This document shows positions 1 to 11,527 of a stretch of 64,000 bases of DNA, one piece after another; positions within the stretch are counted from its first letter, which is position 1; each line of letters starts with the position of its first letter. The notes beneath the pieces are model-generated. The model was not told the origin of the DNA, made no database searches, and saw only the letters and a program-made list of their open reading frames with translations. The stretch spans positions 14,340,281 through 14,404,280 of the forward strand of contig NC_059373.1 of the NCBI RefSeq assembly GCF_019703515.2, in the 5' to 3' direction. The position numbers and the translations under genes are program-made. This DNA is from Myxocyprinus asiaticus. Taxonomy: Eukaryota; Chordata; Actinopteri; Cypriniformes; Catostomidae.

Positions 1-60
1 TTTTAAGATCATGAGAAACATTTCAGTCAAGTGTTTCAAAACTTTTGACCGGTCGTGTAA

Positions 61-68
<8 letters not shown>

Positions 69-130
<62 letters not shown>
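69..130. repeat. (TA)n microsatellite
   Basis: About 31 uninterrupted AT dinucleotides. The Tyr-Ile repeats in overlapping reading frames are translation artefacts of it. Confidence 0.98.
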
Positions 131-132
<2 letters not shown>

Positions 133-1067
133 TAAATCAGTATTAGTATTTGGTATAGAATGTCCTTCTTTTGCTTTAATGACAACATGCACTTGGGCTT
201 GCATGGCATGGAATTCTGACATTGAATCTTGTGTGCTTCAATGGAAGCAAGGGAATCTGACCTTTCAGTTAACACAGTCAATATCACAAATTTGCTTACA
301 TTTAATTAGTGATCAAGAAATAGTGCAGAATTTTTGCAAACATATTTACTTTTTTATTCACATTATAACTTTTCTTTGTTTTACATCTTTCAAAGACTAA
401 AAAATGAAAGACTTTTGGACTCTGCTGTACATGCATCTGTGTGTGCATAATCTGGAGTATTAAATCCACTCATATTAAACCATAATAAGTGCACAGTTGC
501 CTGGTACTACACACACACAAAAGCAGGAAGCCTCAGCGATGGTATAATGACAACTAAGCACTGATCCCTACCAGTGTTTCTAGGTCATCCAAAAATACGC
601 TTATAAAACAAACAGCATGCGCTAGCAGGGTGAGATACAGTGAGTCCTTTTAGAAGCAAGTTGTGTAATGGATGAAAGTACAAATCTGTTAAACAAATGG
701 TGGTAGGACACACAAAGATCATGCATGTTGGGTCAGCAGAGAACAGAGCCCAGGTTGAAATGAGAGCAAAAGAAAGATCATCTTATTGCTCATGATTTGC
801 GATGATATTGATGGGATTTGTTTCTTGAAAAAAATATATTGGAGAGGCCAGGGCAGTTGTTACAAGGGCTCAGTAACTGTACGGTCTTGAGTCAAAACAC
901 AAATAAAACAAATGTTTTTGCTGGCCTAAACAACAACTGGACTTGTTTGTTACTTTTTACACAATGGCAACATCTGGCCAGAGTTTGATGATACTTTGAA
1001 AGAAAAGAGGGATAACTAGGTGTCACATACACTATACAGCTGTTTCTTATTTTATTTCATATTTTGA
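131..1067. other. Intron of the EphA gene, no recognised element
   Basis: AT-rich unique-looking intron 3' of the 5601-5656 exon. I see no coding, RNA or clear transposon signal. Confidence 0.5.
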
Positions 1068-1249
1068 GGGGTATTTTTGCCACTTTAATTGAACAGACAA
1101 TAAAGAGGAGACAAGATACTAATGGAGAGTGAGAGGGGAAATGGGATTGGGGCATGACACAGGCTGGATTCAAACTCCTGCATCTGCCACATGAGCACAC
1201 TGACAACATGCATGAAGCATGCGCTCTAACTGCTAGGCCATGGCTCGGA
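1068..1249 (-). mobile_element. tRNA-derived SINE
   Basis: Read on the minus strand, it starts GAGCCATGGCCTAGCAGTTAG (A-box-like) and has GGAGTTTGAATCCAGCC (B box), then a pyrimidine-rich body ending in AATAAAG-like sequence. Imperfect flanking repeats (ATACAGCTGTTT on the left, ATAGCTGTTT on the right) may be a decayed target duplication. It is a SINE head, not a functional tRNA gene. Confidence 0.7.
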
Positions 1250-1485
1250 TATACAGTATAGCTGTTTTTGGCTGAGGTCAATATAATTTTCACACAAAGT
1301 TTTCACAACATCAACAACTCAATCGGGCAAGAATTGCAAAAGAACAAAACTACATTGCACAAAACTAAATTGTTCATACTATAATCAATTAAGTTTGGCT
1401 ACAGACACCAATTCCCCAGGTCTTGAGGCATAAAGACTTTTTAAACACAGACCGTGATGCACTATGTTTATTTGTGGGCAAGATT

Positions 1486-1587
1486 ATAGTAGCACGGTTG
1501 GTTACGTCATTGTTCGGCAATAGTAGCATAGTTGGTTACGTCATTGATCAGTTATTGTAGCATTGTCGGTTGCGTCATTGGTTATGT
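1486..1587. repeat. Three tandem copies of a 34-bp unit
   Basis: Units at 1486-1519, 1520-1553 and 1554-1587 share ATAGTAGCAnnGTTGGTTACG followed by TCATTG. Copies 1 and 2 are closest; copy 3 is more diverged. Confidence 0.9.
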
Positions 1588-1599
1588 CAAAAAATCCCC

Positions 1600-2011
1600 A
1601 CACCATGGTACAATGATCAAACTCATGCTCTCAAGAGAGCAGCTCGGAAAATAGTGGAAAATACAAAATTACAGGTATTTCACGGTGCATGGAATGATAG
1701 TGTCTGTAGCTACAGACAGGCACTACAATACTTTTAGGCAGCATACCTAAAATCATTTCTGCAGAGCTACGCGCTCACTAGAAGCCTGCGGTTGGCTAAG
1801 GAACGTCGCCTTGTTGTACCAACACAAAGAGGCACCAAAACACTTTCCCGGACTTTCGGCTTCATCACACCACTTTGGTGGAATGACCTTCCCAACTCCA
1901 TCTGTGAAGCTGACTCACTTTCTGTCTTCAAAAAATGGCTAAAAACACATCTTTTCCATAAGCACTTAACCAGTCACAAAAAAATAAAAAAATATTTCCT
2001 TGTTGCACTGT
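1600..2011 (+). pseudogene. L2-like LINE ORF2 fragments, internally deleted
   Basis: Two pieces of a non-LTR retrotransposon protein lie in tandem. From about 1602 the frame reads PWYNDQTHALKRAARK, the linker between endonuclease and reverse transcriptase in L2-type fish LINEs, stopping near 1738. From about 1770 the frame reads LRLAKERRLVVPTQRGTKT, then FGFITPLWWNDLP, then SLSVFKKWLKTHLF, the C-terminal end of the same kind of protein. The catalytic reverse transcriptase between them is missing, so this is a deletion derivative. Clade assignment (L2/CR1 type) is from family memory. Confidence 0.75.
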
Positions 2012-2160
2012 AATTTGTTTTGCATGCTATTCTGATGCTACTGAAACTTTGTTTTCAATTCAAGCATTAAAAGAAATATAATAAATCAATATAGCCTACA
2101 AACAGGTGAAAGTCCCATAAGTCTATCAGGAATTTTTACGATAGGACACCATTATTTAGT

Positions 2161-2161
<1 letters not shown>

Positions 2162-2212
<51 letters not shown>
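2162..2212. repeat. (AAT)n then (ATT)n palindromic microsatellite
   Basis: About 31 bp of AAT repeats (to 2192) run directly into about 20 bp of ATT repeats, so the two halves are self-complementary. Confidence 0.95.
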
Positions 2213-2339
2213 AAGGATACATTTATACAGCACCTTTTCAGAGCTCAAGAACTTTTAAAGAAGAACAAGAAAAAAGTTTCATTGTTTTACATAAGCGGGA
2301 ATATTCTGAATATATTCTTGCTTATGTAATAATATTCCG

Positions 2340-3060
2340 AAACACCACAGATCACAACATTCTCTTGGATAGGCTTGAGAATTATATTAGCATTTGTGAA
2401 CTTGCATTAGCATGGTTTAGGTCCTATTTAGCAGACTGCTACCACTTTATCGGTGTAAATGAGGAATTGTCAAACAGAAGTATGGAGTGCCACAGGGATC
2501 AGTTTTAGGGCCTCTGCTTTTCTCCCTATATATGCTTCCCCTGGGAGATATTATCAGGAATCATGGAATAAGTTTCCACTGTTATGCCGACGATACCCAA
2601 CTTTATATTACTTCGAAACCCGACAAAATTTCACAATTCTCCAAATTAGCAGAGTGTATCAATGAAATCAAAGATTGGATGGCCAGACATTTCCTTGTAC
2701 TCAATTCCGACAAAACAGAGGTACTAATTATTGGACCAAAAACCTCTAAAAATAAGCCACTAAAATATAATTTGACTCTTGATGGATGTACTGTTACGTC
2801 ATCTTCTACAGCAAAGAACTTAGGTGTTATATTTAATACCAATCAGTCCTTTGTAAATCAAATTTTCAATGTTTGTAGAACAGCTCAGAAATATTGCTAA
2901 GTTACAACACATGCTCTCTTTTGCTGATGCTGAAAAACTAATTAATGCGTTCATGACCTCACGACTAGATTATTGTAATGGATTACTGGGAGGATGTCCT
3001 GCAAGTTCAATAAATAAACTTAAATTGGTTCAAAATGCATTGTATTCATATCCCAAGTTT
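2340..3060 (+). pseudogene. L2-like LINE reverse transcriptase fragment
   Basis: The frame starts TTDHNILLDRLENYI, shifts, then reads [19 protein letters not shown] (RT block 4) and [10 protein letters not shown] (catalytic YADD at about 2583), followed by [11 protein letters not shown] and AKNLGVIFN. After a frame change near 2880 it continues [19 protein letters not shown] and SRLDYCNGLL. The order of motifs is that of L2/CR1 reverse transcriptases. The endonuclease half is absent and there are at least two frame breaks, so it is a 5'-truncated, dead copy. Confidence 0.85.
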
Positions 3061-4128
3061 ACCAGAGCCGGCTGGATCCAGCTCTGTTCCTGCTTGGTGT
3101 TGGACTCCATTGCTACATGTCGCTGAGTGATGACGACTACCTGCAGCGAATGCCAGACAGACATCACTTCAGTCTACTACAATGGACTTCAGAAGATGAA
3201 CTGATGCCAACTTCAACCGTAAGGCATGGGATACTTCATGTGCCACTGCCTGAACCTTGGACTTAGGAAGGACCTCACCGAACCTCACCGAAATGACCTG
3301 TTGGATGAACTGCGATACACCTCACTGATCTCTGCCTGCATCATCTTGGTCTAATAATGGACTACACACTTTTTAAAATGAATACACAGACTATCAATTA
3401 ATTGCCAACAAAAGCCTTCATCAGCCAACTAACAAAGGACAATGCATCTATGTGTACTTCTGCAACCAGGATGGACTTCAAAGTAGGGCTGTCAATTTAA
3501 CATGTTAATTTTATAAAAAATAACACATTAAAGAATTTAACGCAATTAATCATGTGCCTGGACCGTAATAAGGAAGATTCCTGAGAAATTCAAGCTTAAA
3601 TTTAAATATTTAAATTTTCTCCAAGGGGCAGTAAGAGAAACTTCAGCTGTATAGGAAACGAGCAGCTTATACAGAGAACAAAACAACCCTTCAGCAGACC
3701 GCACAACATGAGCATGTGTTCTTGCATTCAAAACACAGCTTGATGGAGCAAAAATCCGAACTAAGGGATCTCTAATCCCCATGTTTTTCTAATTATTAAA
3801 CTATGTTTAATTTAATACAGTGACCTAAAAATGCTATGTTTATGACACGATGCAACCAAAGTGAGACGCTCCAAAAGCATCCGTCTGACAAAGGTGTACA
3901 TTGACGGGACCTTAGACAAGCCCTTATAATAAATCTCTGACTGACTGACAAATTCACTTGCAAAATGGATTGCTGTGAACTATATGCCAATGACTGGATT
4001 ATGTTCAATAATATACAAATAAACAATACATTGGATTCTAAAGCTGATTTTTATATTGTCTTATCAATGCTTAACTCCTCTGCCACAATAATGTAATGCA
4101 TTTTAATCTGAATATTTTTTATAATATA

Positions 4129-4620
4129 CAGTACTGTGCAAATGTCTTAAGATGGTTATTTATATCTGCTACTTTAGAGTGTCAATAGGACATTTTATAC
4201 TCCCAAACATTACTTTTGCAAATAGAATAGAATAGAAGAACAGGGAGCCCTGCAACAGATGGCATGGCCCTCACAGAGCCCCCCACTGAACATCGGGTCA
4301 GTCTGGGATTACATGAAGAGACAGAAGTAACTGAGACAGCCTAAATAAATAAAAAAAAAACTGTGGCAAATTCTCCAAGAAGCTTGGAACATCCTATCTG
4401 CCAACAACCAATAAAAACTGTGTCCAGGTGTAAGTAGGAGAATTGGTACTGTTTTGAAGGCAAATGTGTTCACACCAAATATTGATTTAGCTCTTTTTCT
4501 GTTTACTGGACTTTGTATGATGTTAATTGATTAATGAAAACTATTTATGTCATTATTTTATTTTTTAAGAAATCCTCACTTTGAAAGTTTTTCACAAGTG
4601 CCTAAGACTTTTGCACAGTA

Positions 4621-4622
<2 letters not shown>
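4129..4622 (+). mobile_element. Deleted Tc1-like element inside the hAT
   Basis: The ends CAGTACTGTGCAAATGTCTTA and (reverse-complemented) TAGTACTGTGCAAAAGTCTTA form the inverted repeats, next to TA dinucleotides. The interior retains only a decayed end of a Tc1 transposase (nucleotides around 4240-4330 align to the SPDLNPIENLWDYMKR region). It abuts a (TA)n run at 4623-4683. Confidence 0.8.

Positions 4623-4683
<61 letters not shown>
4623..4683. repeat. (TA)n microsatellite
   Basis: About 30 TA repeats directly at the 3' end of the Tc1 derivative, which integrates at TA. Confidence 0.97.
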
Positions 4684-4687
<4 letters not shown>

Positions 4688-5600
4688 TCTAAATATCTAA
4701 AGATAAATATTTATAATTATTTCATCATTATATATTGAATTGTTATTTTAGGGGCTTTCTCAGCAAATATTTATATATGCGTTTAATTGGGATTAATTTG
4801 ACTAATTAATCAAGACACCATGTAATTATTTTGATTAAAAATTTAATCGATTAACAGCCCTACTTCAAAGACATTATCATTAGACTTACAGTTCAAATCT
4901 TTATTTAAACACTGGCCCTTACCAGTTACTTAGTTTACTCATTTTAAACCATGACTTGCACTACACACACACACAAAAATAATATTGGCATTATATTCAT
5001 GCTGTTTAGCCAGAGGGGAACTGGCCTCCACAGTGAGTATGGTTTCTCCCAAGGTTATTTTTCTCCATTAACCAACATCTTATGGAGTTTTGTGTTCCTT
5101 GCCACAGTCGCCTTCGATTTTCTCACTGGGGTTCTAAATACAATTACTATTTACTTAATTATTTATTTTTATATACAAATTACAATCATATTTTAATCAA
5201 CCTACACAATGATGACTCAAAGACTTTATAGATATTACAGTTTAATTTTCTGTTAAAGCATGATTTTCTGTAAAGCTGATTTGAAACAATGTGTGTTGTG
5301 AAAAGTGCTATACAAATAAAAATGACTTGACTAGTAGCAAAGCTAGTTACATAATTTTTAGGCTATAATAGCATAAGTGGACTTAAATGTTAAGGCACTG
5401 CCAATTTATACATCCCTAATCTCTGTTTTTCACTGATCACTCTATTCCCAACTCTGTTTTTTCCTTTCTCATTCCTTCCATCCAAATCTCTATACCTGTC
5501 AAGAGCCATATCCATTACTACCTTCTGAAATAAACCCAACAGATTGATTTGTGGAATCGATGCACATGTACAGTCTGTGCAAAAACAAAGTGATACTCAC

Positions 5601-5656
5601 ACTGGAAGTACAGCTCCTCATCTCCCTCCTGGCTGGCTTTACTGTAACCACATTGT
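5601..5656 (-). CDS. epha7: EphA receptor exon: short juxtamembrane exon
   Basis: This 56-bp exon encodes QCGYSKASQEGDEELYFQ, against HCGYSKADQEGDEELYFH in EphA7. This is the strongest single support for an A7 assignment: EphA8 and EphA5 share only CGYSKA, and their following residues differ. The acceptor is CCCCTCACAG before ACAATG and the donor is CCAGT followed by GTGAGT. It enters in phase 2 and leaves in phase 1. The exon encodes the cytoplasmic stretch right after the membrane. The conserved juxtamembrane tyrosines and the kinase domain would be in exons left of position 1, which are absent here. Confidence 0.93.
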
Positions 5657-6345
5657 CTGTGAGGGGAGAAAAACAAAATGATGGTTCATGAAAAACAGAG
5701 CATAAAATGATCATAAAAAGTGTGTTAAAGACAATAAAATTATAACACACAGCTGTAAGGAAACATCAAAACAGCACTTAGTGACAAATCTTGTTAATAT
5801 TATTTATAAACAAGTCTGCATTGCGGCTCTTAACTAAATAAGCTTTGCTTCCTTAAGAAATAACAAATTTGCATTTCCCTTGAGCTTAAAAATACGACCC
5901 ATAATTTTTGTTAAAATTATATGTTTAAGAGCAAATATGAGGTCTTAGCTAAAACTTACAGTTCACAGCGTGGAAATTAAGAGATTAAAGTTTTTTTTTT
6001 TTTTTTTTGGCACTGACGTGTCAATGCTGTAAGACTCAATATTGTATTGCCAGCTCCCTGCTGATTCCCACCCCTAGTTGAGGTGTGCTTGTGAATCGCA
6101 GCTCTTAGTGTCAGTATGAGTAGAATCAGGCCGCTGCAGGATCTGATGGTATTTGGGCGATTTTATGTTGTGGATTAGTGCGACACAGAGACATTGGGGT
6201 AAGACATGCACCACAGGAGGGATTAGAGAATAGAGACAGGGAGACATACAGCAGGGGAGAAAAAGCACTCAAAAAAATTGAAGCTGAGAAGGTTTCGGTG
6301 ACTCCAGGTTATTTACTGTAGCTTGCACATTTGTCCAATAAGAAA

Positions 6346-6348
<3 letters not shown>
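5657..6348. other. Intron, no recognised element
   Basis: Intron sequence upstream of the juxtamembrane exon. It holds an 18-bp T run at about 5990-6008; nothing else recognised. Confidence 0.5.

Positions 6349-6390
<42 letters not shown>
6349..6390. repeat. (GT)n microsatellite
   Basis: About 21 GT repeats. Confidence 0.97.
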
Positions 6391-6395
<5 letters not shown>

Positions 6396-6439
6396 GCAGA
6401 CATCTGATTAGAGCGATTAAAGCATTCACAATCTACTCT

Positions 6440-6770
6440 AAGGAGGTGGAGAGACGACAGGACAGAAATAGGGACATGCAGTTAAGAGAGACTACACACA
6501 GTGGCTCTCCAGAGTCTGGGATTCAAGCTCTCTGTTAGGAAACAGAGTGGTGAGACAGACAAGAGTAGGGAAGATGGGGAGAGACGCAGCAGGGGAGGAA
6601 GGGGTAGAGGAGAAACGCAAGCATGCCTGTACCTGGGAGACAGCTGCGTGGAGGGAGGAAGAGGAGGAGGAAGAGTAGAGAAGGAGGTAGAGAGCAGCAC
6701 CACGCGAGAAGGAGCTACATTGGAGGGTCTGGAGAAGCCACTAAAGGAAGAGAGGGAGGAAGGGCCTTAC
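6440..6770. repeat. Purine-rich (GGA/GAG) tract
   Basis: Some 330 bp strongly biased to G and A on the plus strand (GGAGGAAGAGGAGGAGGAAG-like). Open frames over it are low-complexity Arg/Glu/Gly and have no homology I recognise. Confidence 0.75.
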
Positions 6771-7735
6771 TACCAACAGGAAGTACCTCTAATGAGTACA
6801 GGGAAGTGCCTCAAACATTGTTTGCTCACTAATGTAAACAATTACCAACAGTATGTACTCACTAAACTGAATGCAGGAAGTGCCTCACTACCAATAGGAA
6901 TTACCTTTAATGATTACAGGAAGTACCTTTGAAAATATTCCAGCCTCGGAAGGGCATTTAGAAGGGAGAACAATCATGGCCACCATGTTGAAGGGTCGTT
7001 CCAAACCGAAGGGCTCATAAATAGTTGCTTCGTAGGGCCCTTCTAAACGGGCATTTCCAGAGGGTTCAACTGATGGACACTTTGCTACTAAGTGGACTGG
7101 AACCAGACCATACGTCATATATCTGCAGGTTTGATGTAAAGTAAACCAACTGCACCTCTAAACACACTCTGGTTCTATAAAAAAAAAGTCTGTGGTTTAT
7201 AAAGGCTTTTGATTATTATATTAAACTTTTTAAAACATTTAAACCCTGGCTTTCTGTTTGAAAATGGCTTTTGCTTGTGTTGTTTTCCTGTAACTTCTGT
7301 TCTTCTTATAAAGGAGTTTAAATAAAATAAATATACCCCCATGATATCCCAGGTGTGTATGATTTTCTTTCTTCAGCAGAATGCCTTTGTGCGAAGGGCA
7401 GCGGCTCCTTTGGCTTGGATAGACGATGTTAAAGTGCGTTCCGAATGACTGATATTTTTGAGCCCTACACCCTCCAACCCTCTGAAGCTTTCACTCAGGA
7501 GGGCACACCCTGTGAAGCGATTAGGGCATAGGGAGGACCCCTTCAGAGTGGAATGCACCCATTTACTCACTAAAGCGGGCACAGGAAGTGTATCACTACC
7601 AAAAGAAAGTACCTTTTATGAGTTCAGAAAGTGCCTCAGAAATTGTTTACTTACTAAATTGAGAACATTTAATGAGTACAGCAAGTACCTAAGAAAGTGT
7701 TTATTCCATGCAGGAAGTACCTTGATAAAGTGACA
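6755..7735. repeat. Diverged AGGAAGTACCT repeat array split by a transposon
   Basis: Blocks at 6755-6935 and 7570-7735 are built of irregular copies of AGGAAGTACCT with ATGAGTACAG spacers (e.g. GGAAGTACCTCTAATGAGTA). The 6992-7561 element lies between the two blocks. Confidence 0.6.
6992..7561. mobile_element. Probable non-autonomous DNA transposon
   Basis: The left end GGGTCGTTCCAAACCGAAGGG and the reverse complement of the right end GGGTGCATTCCACTCTGAAGG are imperfect inverted repeats. It interrupts a diverged direct-repeat array (6755-6935 and 7570-7735). No transposase is visible. Confidence 0.5.
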
Positions 7736-7739
7736 GCAT

Positions 7740-9652
7740 CACTTTGTCATGCTAACCAAATTTTAACTTACTTTTGTGGGTTAAGTGATAGCCTCTCAAA
7801 AAAGACAAAGAGCCATAAAAACTGAAGAGGAGTAAAACATGAGAGCATAACTGGAGTATAAAAGTATATTGAGAGTCTAAGCTGTTTTGAAAGTCTGCCT
7901 CAATAGAAGAGGAAAGGAGAAGAGAAGGATGCAGAGGGGTAGTGAAGTTCAGAAGAAAGTCAAAAGAATGACAGATCAGTGCAGTAAGAGAGACAAAATA
8001 CCACATACAGTGCATTAGAGCGTTATTGTGTATTTGTGAGTGTGTAGGTGGATGAAAACACTCAGAAGGGGATTCTTAATGTAATCTCTAGATGCCAAAA
8101 TAAAAAACACAAATCAACTATAATACTTTGAGGAGCATCTCACAGATCTAAAACTTGACCCCAAAGTACCTAAGGATCAAACTTGAAGTTGCTCCTTGAA
8201 TCAAACTTGAATGCTAAAGACTGTTTGGAAGATGACGACATGAGAATAATAACCTGAAATAGCTGAAAGTGAGGTTTATAAAATACAGTCATTGTAATAC
8301 ACTTTCATTTCTTTGTTTTCAAGAACAACAAGAATCAATAAAAGCCTTGCATTTAGTTCACATTCTTCAATTTGTAACAGAAAACAGCAAGAGAGTTCCA
8401 CAATATCATAGCCTGCTTGTATGTGTGTCACATACTGCATGATCAAAATACATAGACCTTGTTCCGAATAACATACTACTATACCACTAGCACCATTTCT
8501 GCAATACTGTGCACATTAAGCAAATTTTCTGCATGCATGGAATACCCAGATGACCTACATGTGCACAAATGTGCCGTATACAAGCCAAACGCACTGCAAT
8601 ACACTCGACTTGACCTTTCATTACCAGTGTGATGAATGAACTGGAAACATCAGTTGTGATCCTTCTTGACCTATTTGATCTAATCAGGGCTTTTTATTTA
8701 TTTATTTATTTATTTTTAAAATTAAAATTACCACTTTTTGTCAAAGATAACGGTGCCATTCTTTGAATTAAACATGTAATGTAATGTGAAAACAATCTGG
8801 TACTTTTTAATATGTTTATTGATGCATATTTATTTATGCATATTGTGTACTATTTCACATACAAAAATAAGCAGGTAGCACTGAGCCACATGCAATAAGC
8901 AGTATGCTGGTATTCCAATCCGAACACAGTCATACGCATACATTCCCCCACTGGCCCCAGACTATCCAATCGGAGACCAAGATATATTAAATGTACACGA
9001 TGCAATGCTGTCTACAAATACTAATCCACTTACTGAGTGTTATTAAAGATAAAAGAGATATTATTCCTTGCAATGGAACAAAGAATTTGACCCACAATTC
9101 AAGGCACTTCTGGCCAAAATGGAACACTAAACTAAACCTTTTTTTAACCAATCTGATGTGAAAGAAACTTCTGGTAACAGAACATAAGATAATGTGGAAC
9201 AAGTTTTACATAGGCACAGCTGTTGTCTGGGACAATGGCTGTTTCACAACATAGTGAGCTGCCTACCAAGACAGCATTTTTGGGCGTGAAAGACTTTTGA
9301 ATTCTTAAATATATTTATGATGCCCAAGATGCTCACTAGATTTTGAAACACAACCATGATGTGTAAATTCCAGTATTGCTGATAACAACACTACAACAAC
9401 AAAACTCTCTCAGGGTTTATGCCTAAATTCACTCAGCTGAGGAGTCAGCCCTTTTCTCTGTTTGTCCTAAACAATTTCACACCTGATGTATGCCTGTGTC
9501 TCTAATAAGCCTCTCGCACACATATCATTCATCAATAGAAACCACTTTATCAGAGAAGTCAATAAATCCACTATGTTCTGTGTGCTAGATGACATTCGCC
9601 TGGATTGTGTTGATGTGTGAACTGATGATAGAATTTATGGGTGCATATGAAA
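7740..9652. other. Intron; possible MITE at about 8440-8940
   Basis: Mostly featureless. TTGTTCCGAATAACATACTAC near 8460 and the inverted-like GTATTCCAATCCGAAC near 8910 may be the ends of a cyprinid MITE, but the match is weak. A TTTA run lies at 8695-8716. Confidence 0.3.
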
Positions 9653-9654
9653 GT

Positions 9655-9690
<36 letters not shown>
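9653..9690. repeat. (GT)n(GA)n microsatellite
   Basis: About 13 GT repeats followed by six GA repeats. Confidence 0.95.
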
Positions 9691-9884
9691 TTGACAGTGG
9701 TTAGGCCAGTACTGCACTGTGTGTGGTTCAGAATGAATAAGAACCATTTCACACTGGCTCAATATAATCCATTCTCATCAGACTGATTAATGGAGAGCTA
9801 TAGAAGTGTGGGCCTTCTGTCTGCCACTCCCTCCCTTGACAAGGCAACTGCATTGAGTTCCATCAAAGTATGTCACCTTTGTTT

Positions 9885-9886
<2 letters not shown>

Positions 9887-9915
<29 letters not shown>
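9887..9915. repeat. (GT)n microsatellite
   Basis: About 14 GT repeats, 20 bp before a Tc1 element. Confidence 0.95.
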
Positions 9916-9936
9916 CCATACCTCATATCTAGTGTA

Positions 9937-11527
9937 CAGTTGTGGCAAAAAATATTGGTACCCTTGGTAAATATGAGAAAAGAAGGCTGTGAAAAAAAAT
10001 CTGCATTGTTTATCCTTTTGATCTTTCATTCAAAAAAATTACAAAAATCAAATCTTTAATTGAAGTAAAACAATTGAAAGAGGGGAAATATCTCATTATT
10101 AAATAAATATTTATCTCCAAAACACATTGGCCACAATTATTGGCACCCCTAGAAATTCTTATGAGTAAAATATATCTGAAGTATATTCCCATTCATATTT
10201 TACATTTTTTAGTGCCTGGGTGACTAGGAACATTAAATTGTTCAGCCATGACTTACTGTTTCACAGGGGTATAAATATGAGGTAACACAAAGGCCAGATT
10301 CCCTTAATCATCAATCACAGTGGGTTAGACTAAAGGATATAATTCTGATGTGTGGCAAATGGTTGTTGAGCTTCACAAAATGGGAATTGGTTATAAGAAA
10401 ATAGCCAAACCATCGAAAATGCCCATTTTCACCATCAGGGCAATAATTAAGAAGTTCCAATCAAATGGAGATCTTAAGAATCGGCCTGGAAAAGGACATG
10501 TGTCTATATTGTCTCCATGCACAGTGAGGAGGATGATTCAAGTGGCCAAAGAATCTCCAAGGATCACAGCAGAAGAACTGCAGAAATTTGTTGGGTCTTG
10601 GGGTCAGAAAGTCTAAAAAACAATTTTAAAAAAATCACCACAAGTTGTTTGGGAGGGTTTCAAGAAAAAAAAAAAAAAGCCTCTGCTGTCATCCAACAAC
10701 AAGCTCAAGCATCTTCAGTTTGCCAGACACTACTGGAACTTTAAATGCGACTGGGTTCTGTGGTCATATGAAACAAAAAAAGAGCTTTTTGGCTGCAAAC
10801 ACCAGAGATGGGTTTGGTGCACACAGAGGTGAGGAAGTACCCAATGCCCACGGTTAAATGTGGTGCTGGATCTTTAATGTTGTGGGGCTGTTTTTCTGCC
10901 AGAGGTCCTGGACATCTTGTTCGGATACATGGCATAACGGACTCTATCAAATACCAACAGATAAAAAATCAAAACCTGGCTGCCTCTGCCAGAAAGCTTA
11001 CAATGGGCCCTGGTTGGATCTTCCAGCAGGACAATGGTCCAAGACAAACATCAAAATCAACACAAAAATGGGTCACTGACCACAAAATCAAGGTTCTGCC
11101 ATTGCCATCCCAGTCCCCTGACCTGAACCCCATAGACAATTTGTGGGGTGAACTGAAGAGGAGAGTCCACCAACATGGACCTCTGAATTTGAAGGATCTG
11201 TAGAGATTCTGTATGGAGGAATGGTCTCGGATCCCTTGCCAGGTGTTCTCCAACTTCATTAGGCATTATAAGAGAAGACTCAGAACTGTTATCTTGGCAA
11301 AGGGAGGTTGCAAAAATTATTGAATAAAAGGGTGCCAATAATTATGGCCAATGTGTTCTGGAGAACAATATTGATTTAATAATAAGTAATTTCCCCTGTT
11401 TCAATAGTTTTACTTTAATTAAAGGTTAGATTTTTGAATGAAAGATCAAAAGAATAAACAATGCAGATTTTTTTCACAGCCTTCTTTGCTCATATTTACT
11501 AAGGTTGCCAATATTTTTGGCCATTAT
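9937..11527 (+). mobile_element. Tc1-like transposon, full length but decayed
   Basis: Inverted repeats of roughly 200 bp begin CAGTTGTGGCAAAAAATATTGG on the left; the right end reads CCAATATTTTTGGCC into ATTATA. The inner part of the repeats carries a second similar block (TTATTGGCACCCCTAGAA against GGGTGCCAATAATTATGGCC), an IR/DR-type arrangement. TA flanks the left end. The transposase inside is broken. Confidence 0.88.
10350..11203 (+). pseudogene. Tc1-like transposase pseudogene
   Basis: The N-terminal helix-turn-helix part (KMGIGYKKIAK and IRAIIKKFQSNGD, then GRP-like PGKG) is open from 10350. Frame breaks follow near 10615-10800 at an A-rich run. The catalytic half reads KCGAGSLMLWGCFSARG, then IFQQDNGPRQTSK (second Asp) and SPDLNPIDNLWGELKRR. 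The third catalytic residue, Glu in Tc1 (PIENLW), is Asp here. The first DES motif is not recognisable. It cannot encode a working enzyme. Confidence 0.85.

Larger units (their letters stand above)
3484..4862. mobile_element. Non-autonomous hAT element with 8-bp target duplication
   Basis: The ends are TAGGGCTGTCAAT and ATTAACAGCCCTA, near-perfect inverted repeats. They are flanked by the direct repeat CTTCAAAG at 3476-3483 and 4863-4870. Eight-base duplications with TAGGGCTG ends are typical of hAT. No transposase is visible, and a Tc1 derivative sits inside. Confidence 0.88.
3061..5335 (+). mobile_element. LINE 3' tail, split by a hAT insertion
   Basis: Sequence directly following the reverse transcriptase fragment continues to 3483 and resumes at 4863. 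It ends with GCTATACAAATAAAAATGAC, the tail type of fish L2 elements and their derived SINEs. The continuity across the insertion is shown by the duplicated CTTCAAAG at the break. It has no coding potential. Confidence 0.65.

Noticed and set aside
11..400. 129-residue open frame with Tyr-Ile repeats
   Set aside because: It is a translation of the (TA)n microsatellite with no domain.
1..5600. Search for kinase-domain exons of the EphA gene
   Set aside because: No frame shows the GxGxFGEV, HRDLAARN or DFGLSR motifs; these exons lie outside the window.
6501..6932. 143-residue Arg/Gly/Glu-rich frame
   Set aside because: Low-complexity translation of a purine tract; no homology recognised.
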